Shown: positions 1 to 9,383, counted from the first letter of the stretch. The stretch is DNA of 64,000 nucleotides from Allorhodopirellula heiligendammensis (GCF_007860105.1 NZ_SJPU01000004.1:213856-277855), one strand, 5' to 3'. Notes: a model not told the origin generated them from the sequence alone. Numbers and translations are program-made.

Positions 1-2
1 AA

Positions 3-1343
3 ACAAAGGGTGCGTCCAAAGTTGCTGCGAAGGCCCAGCAAAGCCGCCCGAGTTTGTTGATTCTACCCACCTCCTTGCTCGGCAATTGGCAGCGTGAGGT
101 TGAACGCTTTGCCCCTGATCTGAACATGCTGGTCGCTCATCGCAGCAACCTCGATGCTGATACGCTCAAACGAATCGCGGCCAATCCCACCGCCGAACTG
201 GCCCCGTACGATCTCGTGGCAACCACCTACGGACTGGCGCGTCGTCAAAAATGGTTAACGGAGATAGATTGGAATCTCGTTATCTTGGACGAGGCGCAAG
301 CGATCAAGAACTCCGGTGCAGCACAAACAAAGGCAATTAAAAAGATTCCAGGTCGTGGACGGATCCTGCTGTCCGGCACGCCGGTGGAGAATCATCTTGG
401 CGATCTGTGGTCTCTATTTGATTTCTGCGCCCCTGGTCTGCTCGGTACCGCAGCCGCGTTCAAGCGTTTTGTGAATGCAAAAGACGAGGATGCACGCGCG
501 CAACGGCTCGCCAGCGTCCGCAAATTGATTCAACCCTACGTGTTGCGGAGGATGAAGACCGATCCGCAAATCGTGCCAGATCTACCGCAGAAAACCGAAA
601 TGCGAGTTGATTGCGGACTGACCCGGGTGCAGACAACGTTGTACAAGGCCGTTACCGACGATCTTAAAGATTCCCTCGAGGTTGCTAGCGGGATCCAGCG
701 TCGAGGGATGGTGCTGGGGGCGCTGATGCAGCTCAAACAGATTTGCAACCACCCCGCGTTGCATCTCAAACAGTCGGACTTCTCACCGGACGATTCGGGC
801 AAGTTCTCAGAGCTTCGGACGATTGCTGAGACGCTGATCGAGAAGCAAGAAAAGATGCTTGTCTTCACACAGTTTCAGTCGATGTGTGGACCGCTTGCCG
901 ACTACCTCTCAGGTATTTTCGAGCGTGAGGGTTTGGTGCTTACCGGGAAAACGGCAACAAAAAAACGTAGCCAATTGGTCAATGAATTCCAAGCTGAGAC
1001 GGGGCCACCGTTTTTTGTGATTTCGGTCAAAGCGGGTGGTACAGGGCTGAATCTCACGGCCGCCTCGCACGTGGTGCATTTTGATCGTTGGTGGAACCCC
1101 GCGGTGGAGGATCAAGCTACGGATCGAGCGTTTCGGATCGGCCAAAGACGCAATGTCCTCGTCCACAAGTTTGTCTGTCGTGGTTCACTCGAAGAGAAAA
1201 TAGATGATATGATTCGCGACAAGAAAGCACTCAGTCGCGAATTGTTTGGTGCCCAGGGCAAAGACGAAATGCAGCTGACCGAAATGAACGATGCGCAACT
1301 TCTCGATTTCGTGTCGCTCGATCTCAACAAGGCAACCGCGTAG
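3..1343 (+). CDS. SNF2-family DEAD/DEAH helicase, C-terminal part (5' end outside window)
   Basis: ATP-dependent SNF2/Rad54-like DNA translocase. The reading frame is open from base 3 with no need of a start inside the window, so the N-terminal part including the Walker A motif lies upstream. Visible motifs in order are Ia-like LLILPTSLLGNWQREVE, motif II DEAQ (Walker B), motif III LLSGTPVENHLGDLWSL, motif IV VFTQFQSM, motif V SVKAGGTGLNLTAASHV and motif VI DQATDRAFRIGQ with its arginine finger. The carboxy end is complete and stops 107 bases before the SWIM-domain gene on the same strand. SNF2 helicases and SWIM zinc fingers are often fused or adjacent in bacteria, so the two probably act together on DNA. 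The family is clear; the cellular role (repair or transcription) is inference. Confidence 0.93.
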   Translation, partial: TKGASKVAAKAQQSRPSLLILPTSLLGNWQREVERFAPDLNMLVAHRSNLDADTLKRIAANPTAELAPYDLVATTYGLARRQKWLTEIDWNLVILDEAQAIKNSGAAQTKAIKKIPGRGRILLSGTPVENHLGDLWSLFDFCAPGLLGTAAAFKRFVNAKDEDARAQRLASVRKLIQPYVLRRMKTDPQIVPDLPQKTEMRVDCGLTRVQTTLYKAVTDDLKDSLEVASGIQRRGMVLGALMQLKQICNHPALHLKQSDFSPDDSGKFSELRTIAETLIEKQEKMLVFTQFQSMCGPLADYLSGIFEREGLVLTGKTATKKRSQLVNEFQAETGPPFFVISVKAGGTGLNLTAASHVVHFDRWWNPAVEDQATDRAFRIGQRRNVLVHKFVCRGSLEEKIDDMIRDKKALSRELFGAQGKDEMQLTEMNDAQLLDFVSLDLNKATA

Positions 1344-1450
1344 CCAGGTTCACTTCCAACGTCGATTCCACCGTTTGACGACGGTACCGATTCTGGGCAT
1401 GCAGCCCCTTGTATTACTTTTGCTTAATGGATTTTCAAGGATTCAACTAC

Positions 1451-2515
1451 ATGTCATGGTACGGAGGATTCGCACCCTATGTGCCGGTCGCCCAGCGTCT
1501 CGCACGCGGCAACAAGGCGGCCGCCAAACGCATTAAGAAGGGTCAGAGCCTGCAGCCGCTTAACATCTCGGGAACCAGAATCGCAACGACGTTCTGGGGC
1601 AAGAGCTGGTGCACTCATCTGGAAAAGTACAGTGACTACTCCAATCGCCTACCGCGAGGGCGAACCTACGCGCGCAACGGATCGGTTGCCGACCTGCGAA
1701 TCACGCGTGGTCAGATCACTGCGATGGTTTGCGGTTCGTCGCTATACGACATCACCATAAAAATCACGCCGCTAGCCGATACGGACTGGAAAGCAATTTG
1801 TCGTGACTGCAGCGCATCGATTCATTCGCTGATCGATCTGATGCGTGGCAAGCTCGGCGATGACGTGATCCGCCGCATGACGGATCCGAAACGCGGCATG
1901 TTTCCAGCGGGCAATGAGATTGAGATGAACTGCAATTGTCCCGATGGTGCATCACTCTGCAAGCATCTCGCGGCCGCGCTCTACGGGGTTGGCAATCGGC
2001 TCGATACGGCACCCGAACTGCTGTTTTTGCTCCGTGGAGTGGATCAAAATGAACTGATCTCACAGGCCATGGTCGCTGAGAACGCCACATCCGCAATGGG
2101 CCTGGACAGTGACTCTGAACTTGCCGGTGAAGATCTGGGGGCGATGTTTGGAATCGAGTTGGCGTCACCGGCGCAAACACCGATCGCGGCGAAAAAGTCG
2201 CGTAAAATGGTGAAAAAGAAGGTGGCAAAGAAGGTGGCGAAGAAGGCAGTGAAGAAAAAGACAGACGTTAGGAAGAAGCCGAAGGCAAAAGCGGTAAAGA
2301 AGAAGCCCACCAAACGCAAACAGGCTGCCCCGGCAACCGCGAAGGTCAAGTCAGTCAAGAAGCGCGTATCCAAACCGACGAATAAAAAGTCGACCAAAAA
2401 ACGAATCGATAGTAATCGCACCGTGAACAAGCGAAAGGTTGTCAAGAAAAAATCTGCTGCCAAGAAAGCCACCAAGTCTGCCGATACCAGGGGAATTGTG
2501 ATTCGGCTGAACTAG
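1451..2515 (+). CDS. SWIM zinc-finger protein with Lys/Ala-rich histone H1-like tail
   Basis: Contains a SWIM zinc finger of the form CxC...CxH, read as CNCPDGASLCKH near residue 160, a putative DNA- or protein-binding module. The N-terminal part resembles the SWIM proteins encoded beside bacterial SNF2 helicases (MSWYGGFAPYVPVAQR). The last 100 or so residues are low-complexity lysine/alanine/valine repeats such as KKVAKKVAKKAVKKK, like histone H1 or HU tails, and probably bind DNA without sequence preference. The frame opens earlier (TTG at 1409, ATG at 1427), but the ATG at 1451 is preferred because AAGGA lies nine bases upstream and family members start at this point. It probably forms a unit with the SNF2 gene upstream. 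Confidence 0.85.
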   Translation: MSWYGGFAPYVPVAQRLARGNKAAAKRIKKGQSLQPLNISGTRIATTFWGKSWCTHLEKYSDYSNRLPRGRTYARNGSVADLRITRGQITAMVCGSSLYDITIKITPLADTDWKAICRDCSASIHSLIDLMRGKLGDDVIRRMTDPKRGMFPAGNEIEMNCNCPDGASLCKHLAAALYGVGNRLDTAPELLFLLRGVDQNELISQAMVAENATSAMGLDSDSELAGEDLGAMFGIELASPAQTPIAAKKSRKMVKKKVAKKVAKKAVKKKTDVRKKPKAKAVKKKPTKRKQAAPATAKVKSVKKRVSKPTNKKSTKKRIDSNRTVNKRKVVKKKSAAKKATKSADTRGIVIRLN

Positions 2516-2838
2516 GGATCGCGTTACTTTCCAAAGAGACGTGGCGGCGAGTTTTCTGGATAGGCCTTCCTCGAAAAAACCAGCGTCAGAATGGTTGGCG
2601 ACGCCTCTCGCCACCCACGCCGTAAACGGCTTTTAGCGTGAATGCGGTGATAAGTGCGTTTTTCTTCCAACCCCGGTCTGGCGTCCGGGGCTACTGCCTG
2701 CCGTCGATATCGCGACTCAGAACAGCGGAACAGAACGGCAACGAAATCAATGGTCGAAAAACCATATCAACCTCGACTCCGTCGCAGCGTGGGCTAGTGT
2801 TTAACGACTTCTGAGCCCAATCATTGGGGCAGTCCTGC
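2516..2838. repeat. Intergenic stretch with short hairpins, no gene seen
   Basis: This spacer lies between the convergent SWIM and rex genes. A perfect six-base stem CCCCGG/CCGGGG with an eight-base loop sits at 2671-2690, and a weaker stem (CACGC...GCGTG) at about 2618-2642. Both look like short palindromic REP-type repeats or a bidirectional terminator; neither has a good T run. I see no credible coding region. Confidence 0.45.
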
Positions 2839-3603
2839 TCAGGCATTCTGAATGCGAAAAGCGAGCTGCTGCAGCTCGCTGGCGAGGTCCACGTTGATGA
2901 CGGCTACTGCCGAGGAAACTCTCAGCGTGGTGGGAGCGAAGTTCAGGATTCCTTGGATGCCCAACGCCACGACTTGGGCGGCCACCTCTTTCGCTTGTTC
3001 GCTTGGTACGGCGAGGATTGCCAGTTCGGGTTTCAGTTCCCGCAGTACCGGTTCGAGTTGGTCCATGGGCAAAATCTTTGTATTCCCAACGACGCCACCA
3101 ATCTTGGTCGGGTCGGTATCGAATGCAGCAGCCAGCGAAAATCCGAGTCGCTCGAACCCGCGATAGCGGAGTAGAGCATTGCCGAGGAACCCGACCCCGA
3201 TCATCACGGCCTTCCAGTGCACGCCGCTGCCCAAAACGACCCCGATATGATCAGCAAGTGATGCGACATCGTACCCCACACCACGCCGGCCCACCGACCC
3301 AATCGAACTGAGGTCCCGTCGGACGACGGCAGCCGAGACGTTTACCATCGCCGCTAAGTCGCGACTGTTCGTCGACGTTTGCCCAGCATCGAGCAAGCGA
3401 TGTAGTTCGCGAAAGTAAAGGCTCAGCCGCCCGACGGCCGGAGTGGATAAATCCGTACGAACGATTTCATTGGAACCAGCTCCATCCGGGTGCCCAGCTG
3501 AGATTGGTGGATTCATGGAAGGTGGCATATCGAGGATGGGGTCAAAAAACGGATAATCGGTAAAACCGGAACGGACGGCACGTTTGCACAGCCTAGACCC
3601 CAT
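2839..3603 (-). CDS. rex: Redox-sensing transcriptional repressor Rex
   Basis: NADH/NAD+-responsive winged-helix repressor of fermentative and respiratory genes. After a 50-residue N-terminal extension the protein shows the Rex winged helix (RLSLYFRELHRLL...VSAAVVRRDLSSIGSVGRRGVGYDV) and then a Rossmann fold with the dinucleotide loop GVGFLGNALLRYRGF and the Rex signature FDTDPTKIGG. It is about 40 residues longer than usual Rex, all at the N terminus, so an internal ATG (for example residue 26 or 30) is possible. It is divergent from the repeat-protein gene with a 356-bp spacer. Family targets elsewhere include pta/ackA-type fermentation genes, which occur in this window at 36-39 kb; a regulatory link is only inference. 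Confidence 0.9.
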   Translation of the reverse strand: MGSRLCKRAVRSGFTDYPFFDPILDMPPSMNPPISAGHPDGAGSNEIVRTDLSTPAVGRLSLYFRELHRLLDAGQTSTNSRDLAAMVNVSAAVVRRDLSSIGSVGRRGVGYDVASLADHIGVVLGSGVHWKAVMIGVGFLGNALLRYRGFERLGFSLAAAFDTDPTKIGGVVGNTKILPMDQLEPVLRELKPELAILAVPSEQAKEVAAQVVALGIQGILNFAPTTLRVSSAVAVINVDLASELQQLAFRIQNA

Positions 3604-3920
3604 ATTTTACCTGGTCGGACACCTTTCTTTGTTCCATGATTCATCCGCAGACGATGTAGTTTGTGCATCGAAATCATTTTCGCTATCCCTCACGCCTTGT
3701 GTACGTGTTAGCGGCGAGTGATTGCAACTCGACCCTCCCGCTCTTGTAAGCGACCGACCGGCTTTAGTGTGGCCGACGGGCACCACGCGGACAAGAGACA
3801 TCGGGGACGCAACGCGGTATCTACCGTTTTCGCTCCGCATGGACTGGGTTGGTGGGAATGAATTGCGATGTTGATGGGCGATGCCGGGGGGTTCCGGCTG
3901 CCAGTGGAAAGCTAAGTCCT

Positions 3921-3940
3921 ACAACGCTTTTAAACGTTGT
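3921..3940 (+). promoter_or_regulatory. Hairpin in leader of the YTV gene, within the 3604-3959 divergent spacer
   Basis: ACAACG and CGTTGT form a six-base stem around an eight-base AT-rich loop just upstream of the ribosome-binding site (GAGAGGAAAG) of the YTV repeat gene. It may be a leader hairpin affecting stability or translation of a probably very abundant mRNA. The rest of the 356-bp spacer between rex and this gene must carry both promoters, but I could not assign clear -35/-10 boxes. Confidence 0.35.
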
Positions 3941-3959
3941 TACTTGAGAGGAAAGTGTT

Positions 3960-5768
3960 ATGAAAAGGTTGTGGTTACTACCCGCACTCGCGTTGATCGC
4001 GGTTGTGTCGGGTGCCAATGCTGCTCATGCTGCTTATTGTAGCACGATCAGTTACCAAGGCTGCAGCAGCTGTGGCGGCGGCTCTGTCGTTGCCGATGGT
4101 GGTGTTGTCTCCGACGACTCGGTCGTCGTTGATGGTTCCGTTGCTGTTGCCGCTCCTGGTGTGGTCACCAGCGAAGGTGCTGGAAATGGATCGTACACCG
4201 TGATGCGGACAGTTCGCGAGACTGTGATGGAACAAGTCCAAGAGACTCGCCATCGTACACGGAACGAAACGTACTATGTTGACCAAGTTGTCAATCGCAC
4301 TCGGATGGTGCCGGAAACGGTCCAAAAAGAAGTGCAGTACACCGTCATGGTGCCAACGTACGAAACTCGCGAAAAGACGATCAACTACACAGTCAACAAA
4401 CCTGTGTACGAAACTCGCTCACGAGTGATCAACTACACCGTTAAGAAACCTGTGTATGAAACTCGTCAAAAGACGATCAACTACACTGTTAGCAAGCCCG
4501 TTTACGAGCAACACGAGCGTGTGATCAACTACACGGTCCAAAAGCCCGTCTACGAGACTCGCACCAAGACGATCAACTACACCGTCAACAAGCCAGTGTA
4601 CGAGACTCGTCAAAAGACGATCAACTACACCGTGATGAAACCCGTTTACGAAACTCGTACACGGAACATCAACTACACGGTCTACAACACCGTGCGTGAA
4701 GACAAAGTTCGCACAGAGAACTACACCGTTACGGTTCCAGTCCAGTACACCAAGACCATTCAGGTCAAGGGTGGACATTGGGACACAGTTACCGAAACGG
4801 TTCCTGGCCCAATGATTCGTCGTACCGTGCGTGAGCCCGGCACATGCCACTACGACCCAACCACCTGCCGTACGGTATACTGCCCCGGCAAGTGCCGCGT
4901 CGAGTGTGTTCAAGGCTGCCCCAAGACAATCTGCAAGAAGGTCTGGGTTCCTACCTGTGAAGAACGAGAAATCACCTGCACGAAGTACGTGAAAGAATGC
5001 CGCACCCGCGAAATTCCTTACACCGTATGCCGTCGTGTTCCTGAGTGCCGTACCAAGGTTTGCGAATACAAAGTTTGCAAGATGGTCCCAGAATGCCGCA
5101 CAAAGACCTGCAACTATACCGTTTGCAAGATGGTCCCAGAGTGCCGCACCAAGACCTGCGAATACAAAGTTTGCAAGATGGTTTGCGAAAACCGTCAAAA
5201 GGTTTGCAAGTACACAACTTGCAAGATGGTTCAAGAATGCCGCACCAAGACCTGCAACTACACCGTGTGCAAGATGGTTTGCGAAAACCGTCAAAAGACT
5301 TGCAACTACACTGTGTGCAAGATGGTCCCAGAATGCCGCACCAAGGTTTGCACGTACAAAGTTTGCAAGATGGTTCCCGAATGCCGCACCAAGACCGTGT
5401 GCCACACGGTTTGCCGCAAAGAATGCTACCAAGAAACGATCCGCGTTGCTAAGTGCCGCAAAGTTTGCGAGCCTTACACCGTGACCAAGTGCGTTCCTCG
5501 CGTCGTCTGCCGTCAAGTTCCCGTCACCGTTTGCTGCCCAGAACCTTGCTGCAATGCAGCTAGCTCCTGCGACAACGGTTGCGACACTTGCGGATCGGCT
5601 TCGGATTGCGGTTGTGCAAACGACTGCTGCGAACCAGCCCCTTGCTGTGCTCCTCGTCAATCGTGCCTGAAGGGCCTGTTGAACAAACTGTTCCACAACC
5701 ACAACTGCGGATGCGATTGCCAAGTTGCTGAGCCTTGCTGCGACGCAGCACCGGCTTGCGGATGCTAA
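3960..5768 (+). CDS. Secreted YTV/Cys tandem-repeat protein, probable cell-envelope structural protein
   Basis: A 602-residue secreted protein. Residues 1-27 are a typical signal peptide (MKRLWLLPALALIAVVSG, cleavage near ANAAHA). Residues about 127-262 are eight 16-residue repeats of the form YTVxKPVYETRxKTIN. Residues about 354-490 are eight further 16-residue repeats of the form YTVCKMVPECRTKTCx, followed by a very Cys-rich tail. The repeats match the YTV repeat family described from Rhodopirellula, where such proteins were proposed to build the proteinaceous cell wall. The cysteines suggest dense disulfide cross-links. Codons are nearly identical between repeats, pointing to recent duplication or gene conversion. 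The ribosome-binding site GAGAGGAAAG fits the ATG. A strong terminator lies 190 bases after the stop. Confidence 0.88.
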   Translation: MKRLWLLPALALIAVVSGANAAHAAYCSTISYQGCSSCGGGSVVADGGVVSDDSVVVDGSVAVAAPGVVTSEGAGNGSYTVMRTVRETVMEQVQETRHRTRNETYYVDQVVNRTRMVPETVQKEVQYTVMVPTYETREKTINYTVNKPVYETRSRVINYTVKKPVYETRQKTINYTVSKPVYEQHERVINYTVQKPVYETRTKTINYTVNKPVYETRQKTINYTVMKPVYETRTRNINYTVYNTVREDKVRTENYTVTVPVQYTKTIQVKGGHWDTVTETVPGPMIRRTVREPGTCHYDPTTCRTVYCPGKCRVECVQGCPKTICKKVWVPTCEEREITCTKYVKECRTREIPYTVCRRVPECRTKVCEYKVCKMVPECRTKTCNYTVCKMVPECRTKTCEYKVCKMVCENRQKVCKYTTCKMVQECRTKTCNYTVCKMVCENRQKTCNYTVCKMVPECRTKVCTYKVCKMVPECRTKTVCHTVCRKECYQETIRVAKCRKVCEPYTVTKCVPRVVCRQVPVTVCCPEPCCNAASSCDNGCDTCGSASDCGCANDCCEPAPCCAPRQSCLKGLLNKLFHNHNCGCDCQVAEPCCDAAPACGC

Positions 5769-5957
5769 TCATCCATCCTGATGGATTGAGTATCAAGCGA
5801 AGTTCAAGAGGACGCTTTCCACGCTGAATATCGCTTCCCCATAACGAATTCCACTCACCGCGCCTGTTCGGATAACTTTACGAATAACGAGCAGCCGGTG
5901 GGGAATTCGGGCGGGGGGAACCGATCACAGAGTTGAGAAAACGTCGATACGCTCAAT

Positions 5958-6000
5958 CGGGGCTGAGTTTCTCCAAAAGAGAGACTCACCCCGTTTTTTT
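5958..6000 (+). terminator. Strong Rho-independent terminator after the YTV gene
   Basis: A long GC-topped stem (GGGG-TGAGTTTCTC paired with GAGAGACTCACCCC, small CAAAA loop, one bulge) is followed by seven T residues at 5994-6000. It is the clearest intrinsic terminator in the window and lies 190 bases downstream of the YTV stop, leaving an unusually long 3' untranslated region. Confidence 0.88.
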
Positions 6001-6153
6001 ATGCGCCGACGACACTCTCGTCGCGGTCGCAGCGTCATCGCGCCACGAAACATTGCCCTGCCATGTGGTCGCCAACGCAGACGCCTTCCCTCCGTCCTCG
6101 ATAGTCGCGCTCGGAGAGTATTTTCGAGCGTCGGTCGCGGCAACACCTCAGCA

Positions 6154-6164
6154 ATAGGGACAGG
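6154..6164 (-). repeat. REP-like 11-mer (minus-strand copy), in the 6001-6243 spacer
   Basis: The sequence ATAGGGACAGG is the exact reverse complement of CCTGTCCCTAT, which occurs three times beside the RAYT transposase at 23.56-23.63 kb. An exact 11-mer match in 64 kb is unlikely by chance, so this may be a dispersed element mobilised by that transposase family. The surrounding spacer shows no other gene. Confidence 0.45.
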
Positions 6165-6243
6165 GCGGTGCTATACTACCGGCCTGAGCGATCGGGGTGC
6201 GGCATCCTCGATCCCGCTACGTTCCCTGAGAAAGTCGGACACC

Positions 6244-7629
6244 ATGAGGCTCTTTTGGTTGCATTGCATCGTCACCCTGGTAGCGGCTAGTGCGTTGCTG
6301 TCACCGTCCGCGCGTGCGGAGGACAAGCGTCCGAACATTCTGCTCATGTTCACCGACGACCAGCCGCAAAACGTCATGGGCTTCGCAGGTAACACAGCCG
6401 TCCACACGCCTCACATGGATTCACTTGCGCAACGCGGCATCTACTTCGACAATGCGTTCGTGACCACGCCAATCTGCTGCAGCAGCCGCGCATGTCTGTT
6501 CACCGGCCAACAAATGAATCGCCATGGGATCCGAGATTTCAAGGCCCCGCTGAGCGCCGCCGCGTTTGCCAAGACGTATCCCGCGATGTTACGGAAGTCG
6601 GGATATCGCACCGGCTATCTTGGCAAATACGCTATCGGCAACCCAGCCCTGCATCGACGCGAACTCTGTCTTCCTGCCAACAAGTTCGACGATTGGTACG
6701 GATTTCCGCAAAACATCGCGTACCGGCAGGACGTAGACGGGGAAGGCCAGTATTTGACCCAGGTGATGTCAGACAAAGCGATTGAGTTTCTACAACAGTC
6801 CACGCCGGACCAGCCGTTCTGCTTGACCGTCGCATTCAAAGAGCCACACGGTCCATTCAATTATTTCGATCCCCTGACACCCAATATTTACGAAAACGCA
6901 GAACTCCCCTGCTCCCCCACGTTTACCGCTGACGATTTCGAGTCGCAACCCAAGTTCATTCGCGAGTCGTTGAATGGAGACAACAGCAGGGGCTTTCTCG
7001 CATCCAATGAACGTCTGCAGTCACACTTACGCACGTTCTACCGCACGGTAACACGAGCAGATCAGGCGGTGGGCGAAATACTCGCTGCGCTCAAACAACT
7101 GAAGCTTGACGAGAATACCGTCATTATCTTCACGTCAGACCACGGTGACTTGCTTGGCGATCACGGTTTGTTTGGGAAGTGGCTACTCTATGAAGATTCC
7201 ATTCGCGTTCCCCTGATTGTCTACGATCCTCGTATTCCGGAACCGCTGCGTTCTGGACGACGGGACGAACTTGCCCTCGGCATCGATCTCGCCCCCACGA
7301 TGCTGGCGTTGGCGGGCATCACGCCTCCTGACGCAATGCAAGGCAAGGATTTGATGCCGGTTATCGACGGGAGTGCCGACAATTGGCGATCTCATTTTTA
7401 TTGCGAACATACCTACAACACAGACCCACCACGTGCTCCCATTGCGGAGTCCGAAGGTATCCGAACAACCAAATGGAAGTACATTCGCTATCCTAACACG
7501 AACCCTGTTTTTGAGCAGCTCTTTGACTTGGATACCGATCCAGAGGAACGCACCAACCTGGCGGGGTCGGCTGACGCATCGGAAGTTGTCGCCGAACTAC
7601 GGGCGCTGTGTGATAAAAGCGGAAACTGA
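6244..7629 (+). CDS. Secreted sulfatase (formylglycine-dependent, family S1)
   Basis: A 461-residue hydrolase predicted to cleave sulfate esters, probably of algal polysaccharides. The ATG at 6244 starts a good signal peptide (MRLFWLHCIVTLVAASALL...ARA); the longer upstream frame lacks one and is rejected. The mature protein begins KRPNILLMFTDDQPQN, with the paired Asp metal ligands. The active-site signature is CCSSRACLFTG, where the first Cys is the residue oxidised to formylglycine and Ser takes the usual Pro position. TSDHGDLLGDHGLFGKW supplies further ligands, and the C-terminal QLFDLDTDPEERTNLAG is typical of sulfatases. It is a single gene after a terminator. The family call is firm; the substrate is unknown. 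Confidence 0.92.
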   Translation: MRLFWLHCIVTLVAASALLSPSARAEDKRPNILLMFTDDQPQNVMGFAGNTAVHTPHMDSLAQRGIYFDNAFVTTPICCSSRACLFTGQQMNRHGIRDFKAPLSAAAFAKTYPAMLRKSGYRTGYLGKYAIGNPALHRRELCLPANKFDDWYGFPQNIAYRQDVDGEGQYLTQVMSDKAIEFLQQSTPDQPFCLTVAFKEPHGPFNYFDPLTPNIYENAELPCSPTFTADDFESQPKFIRESLNGDNSRGFLASNERLQSHLRTFYRTVTRADQAVGEILAALKQLKLDENTVIIFTSDHGDLLGDHGLFGKWLLYEDSIRVPLIVYDPRIPEPLRSGRRDELALGIDLAPTMLALAGITPPDAMQGKDLMPVIDGSADNWRSHFYCEHTYNTDPPRAPIAESEGIRTTKWKYIRYPNTNPVFEQLFDLDTDPEERTNLAGSADASEVVAELRALCDKSGN

Positions 7630-7712
7630 CGAGGAAATGTCGCAGAACAGCATCGTCGACATCGGGTGAGCCTCGTGCTAAGTAGGAGCGGATCGTTTAC
7701 CGGAAGATTGTT

Positions 7713-9383
7713 TTGACTACTGACACCATTGACCTGAGTCTCGATGCCAATCCGTCGCCTTCCACGACGTTATCTGCGAAACGCGACTGGACGTTCTTTC
7801 ACCGCCATGGGTTGTTGCTCGTTGTCCTCTCGCCGATTGTCGCCAACTTGGTCGGCAGTGTCTTTAACATCTTGTATAATTTCTGGCAAATCGAGCCGCT
7901 GCTATCTCAACTCCAGATGGCGCGTTTCTCAGCGTGTTGGCAATGGTTCAACCTCGTCGTCTACCCGTTGGCGGTGCTGCTGTTTTTGATCCCGATTTAT
8001 CAGCTGCGTCCCATCCATCACAGCCTGATCAACGGCACGAACGTGAGCGATGAAGATCTGGAGGCTTCGCGACGAAAGGTAGTGAATTTGCCCTGGTGGT
8101 TCTTGGCCGTCGCATCGATGGGCTGGTTGAGCTGCATTCCCGTCTTCCCGTTGGCGCTAGCCAGTCTGAATGAGCCGCTCTCGATCAACGTAGTAATTCA
8201 TCTGACGACTTCCTTCCTGATTGCTTCGCTGATCGCGGTCACCCATAGTTTCTTTGCGGTCGAACTGGTTATTCAGCAAACGTTGTTTCCGGTTTTCTTC
8301 CAGACAGGAACCCCTGCAAACGTCTCAGGCACTGCGCCGATGACAATTTCTCAGCGTGGATTGATGTGGTCGGCATCGGCTGTCGTCAGTCCAGTGCTGT
8401 CACTGGTATTGTTAATTTTAGTACCTGACGCGACTCAAACAGCTCCCATATTTGCCGTCGTCGTGGCCGTTGTCGCAGTCAGTTTTGGCATCGCGACGTC
8501 GTGGTTACTAGGTCGTTTGGTAGCGTCACCGGTGTTAGAACTGCAGAGTGCCGCCCTGGCAGTTGCCAAGGGCGACTTAACCGCGAAAATCGAAACTCTC
8601 CGAGCAGACGAGTTCGGAATGCTGATCGATCAGTTCAATGCCATGATCGCCGGGCTCGCTGAGCGGGAACGCTTGCAAGCAACATTTGGCCGGCACGTCG
8701 GCCGCGAGGCCGTCAAGCAGATCCTGGCGGCTCAGGATGCTCGTGATGTAACTAACACGCCTGGAACTCTCGGAGGCACCAAGCAAATGATCACGGTGAT
8801 GTTCGTGGATGTCCGCAATTTTACCGCTCATTCAGCAAACGCACCCGTTGACGATGTAATCGCCGGATTGAACTTAATGTTCGGCGAGGCGGTGAAGATT
8901 GTCGAGCAACACGGAGGGATGATTAACAAATTTCTAGGCGATGGTTTCATGGCTATCTTTGGAATCGGTGGTAATCCTTCCGCCAGTGAGCGACATGCCG
9001 ATGATGCCGTCAATGCGGGGCGTAAACTTCTCACTCGCATCGAGGCAATGAAGGGCGATTTCGCTCGCGTTGGATGGTCCGAAATGAAGATCGGAGTGGG
9101 GATCAACACGGGCATCGCGATGGTGGGCAGCATCGGCGCGCCCGAACGCCAGGAATATACTGCGATGGGCGACGCAGTGAACGTAGCGGCGCGGGTGGAA
9201 GCACTGACTAAGCGTGTCGGGCACGATTTGCTAGTTACTGAGGCGACCCTCCATGCACTCTCAGCGTCCGATCATTTCACCGCATTGCCTCGTCAAGAAG
9301 TCCAGGGTAAGTGCGAAAGCCTGCGCGTGTACGGACTGATCGAAGATAGCGAGCGGACGACTGAGGATAATCGATCACAGTGA
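7713..9383 (+). CDS. Membrane-bound class III adenylate cyclase with HAMP domain
   Basis: Makes cAMP from ATP. The N-terminal half has about six hydrophobic segments (LLLVVLSPIVANLVGSVFN onward). A HAMP linker follows at about residues 270-320 (PVLELQSAALAVAKGDLTA), then a class III cyclase domain at about 350-530. The catalytic residues look intact: metal-binding Asp in VMFVDVRNFT and FLGDGFMAIFG, the adenine-selecting Lys in MINKFLGDG and Asp in YTAMGDAVN, and the transition-state Asn and Arg in NVAARVE. The start is the TTG at 7713, preceded by GGAAG with six bases of spacing. No sensor domain is visible apart from the membrane part. It is monocistronic. Confidence 0.92.
   Translation: MTTDTIDLSLDANPSPSTTLSAKRDWTFFHRHGLLLVVLSPIVANLVGSVFNILYNFWQIEPLLSQLQMARFSACWQWFNLVVYPLAVLLFLIPIYQLRPIHHSLINGTNVSDEDLEASRRKVVNLPWWFLAVASMGWLSCIPVFPLALASLNEPLSINVVIHLTTSFLIASLIAVTHSFFAVELVIQQTLFPVFFQTGTPANVSGTAPMTISQRGLMWSASAVVSPVLSLVLLILVPDATQTAPIFAVVVAVVAVSFGIATSWLLGRLVASPVLELQSAALAVAKGDLTAKIETLRADEFGMLIDQFNAMIAGLAERERLQATFGRHVGREAVKQILAAQDARDVTNTPGTLGGTKQMITVMFVDVRNFTAHSANAPVDDVIAGLNLMFGEAVKIVEQHGGMINKFLGDGFMAIFGIGGNPSASERHADDAVNAGRKLLTRIEAMKGDFARVGWSEMKIGVGINTGIAMVGSIGAPERQEYTAMGDAVNVAARVEALTKRVGHDLLVTEATLHALSASDHFTALPRQEVQGKCESLRVYGLIEDSERTTEDNRSQ

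Noticed and set aside
4419..5723. 434-codon minus-strand frame opposite the YTV protein
   Set aside because: It is the mirror of the 48-bp repeats (GVVDRLLTSLVHWLVD-like units), without ribosome-binding site; the plus-strand protein has signal peptide, RBS and known repeats.
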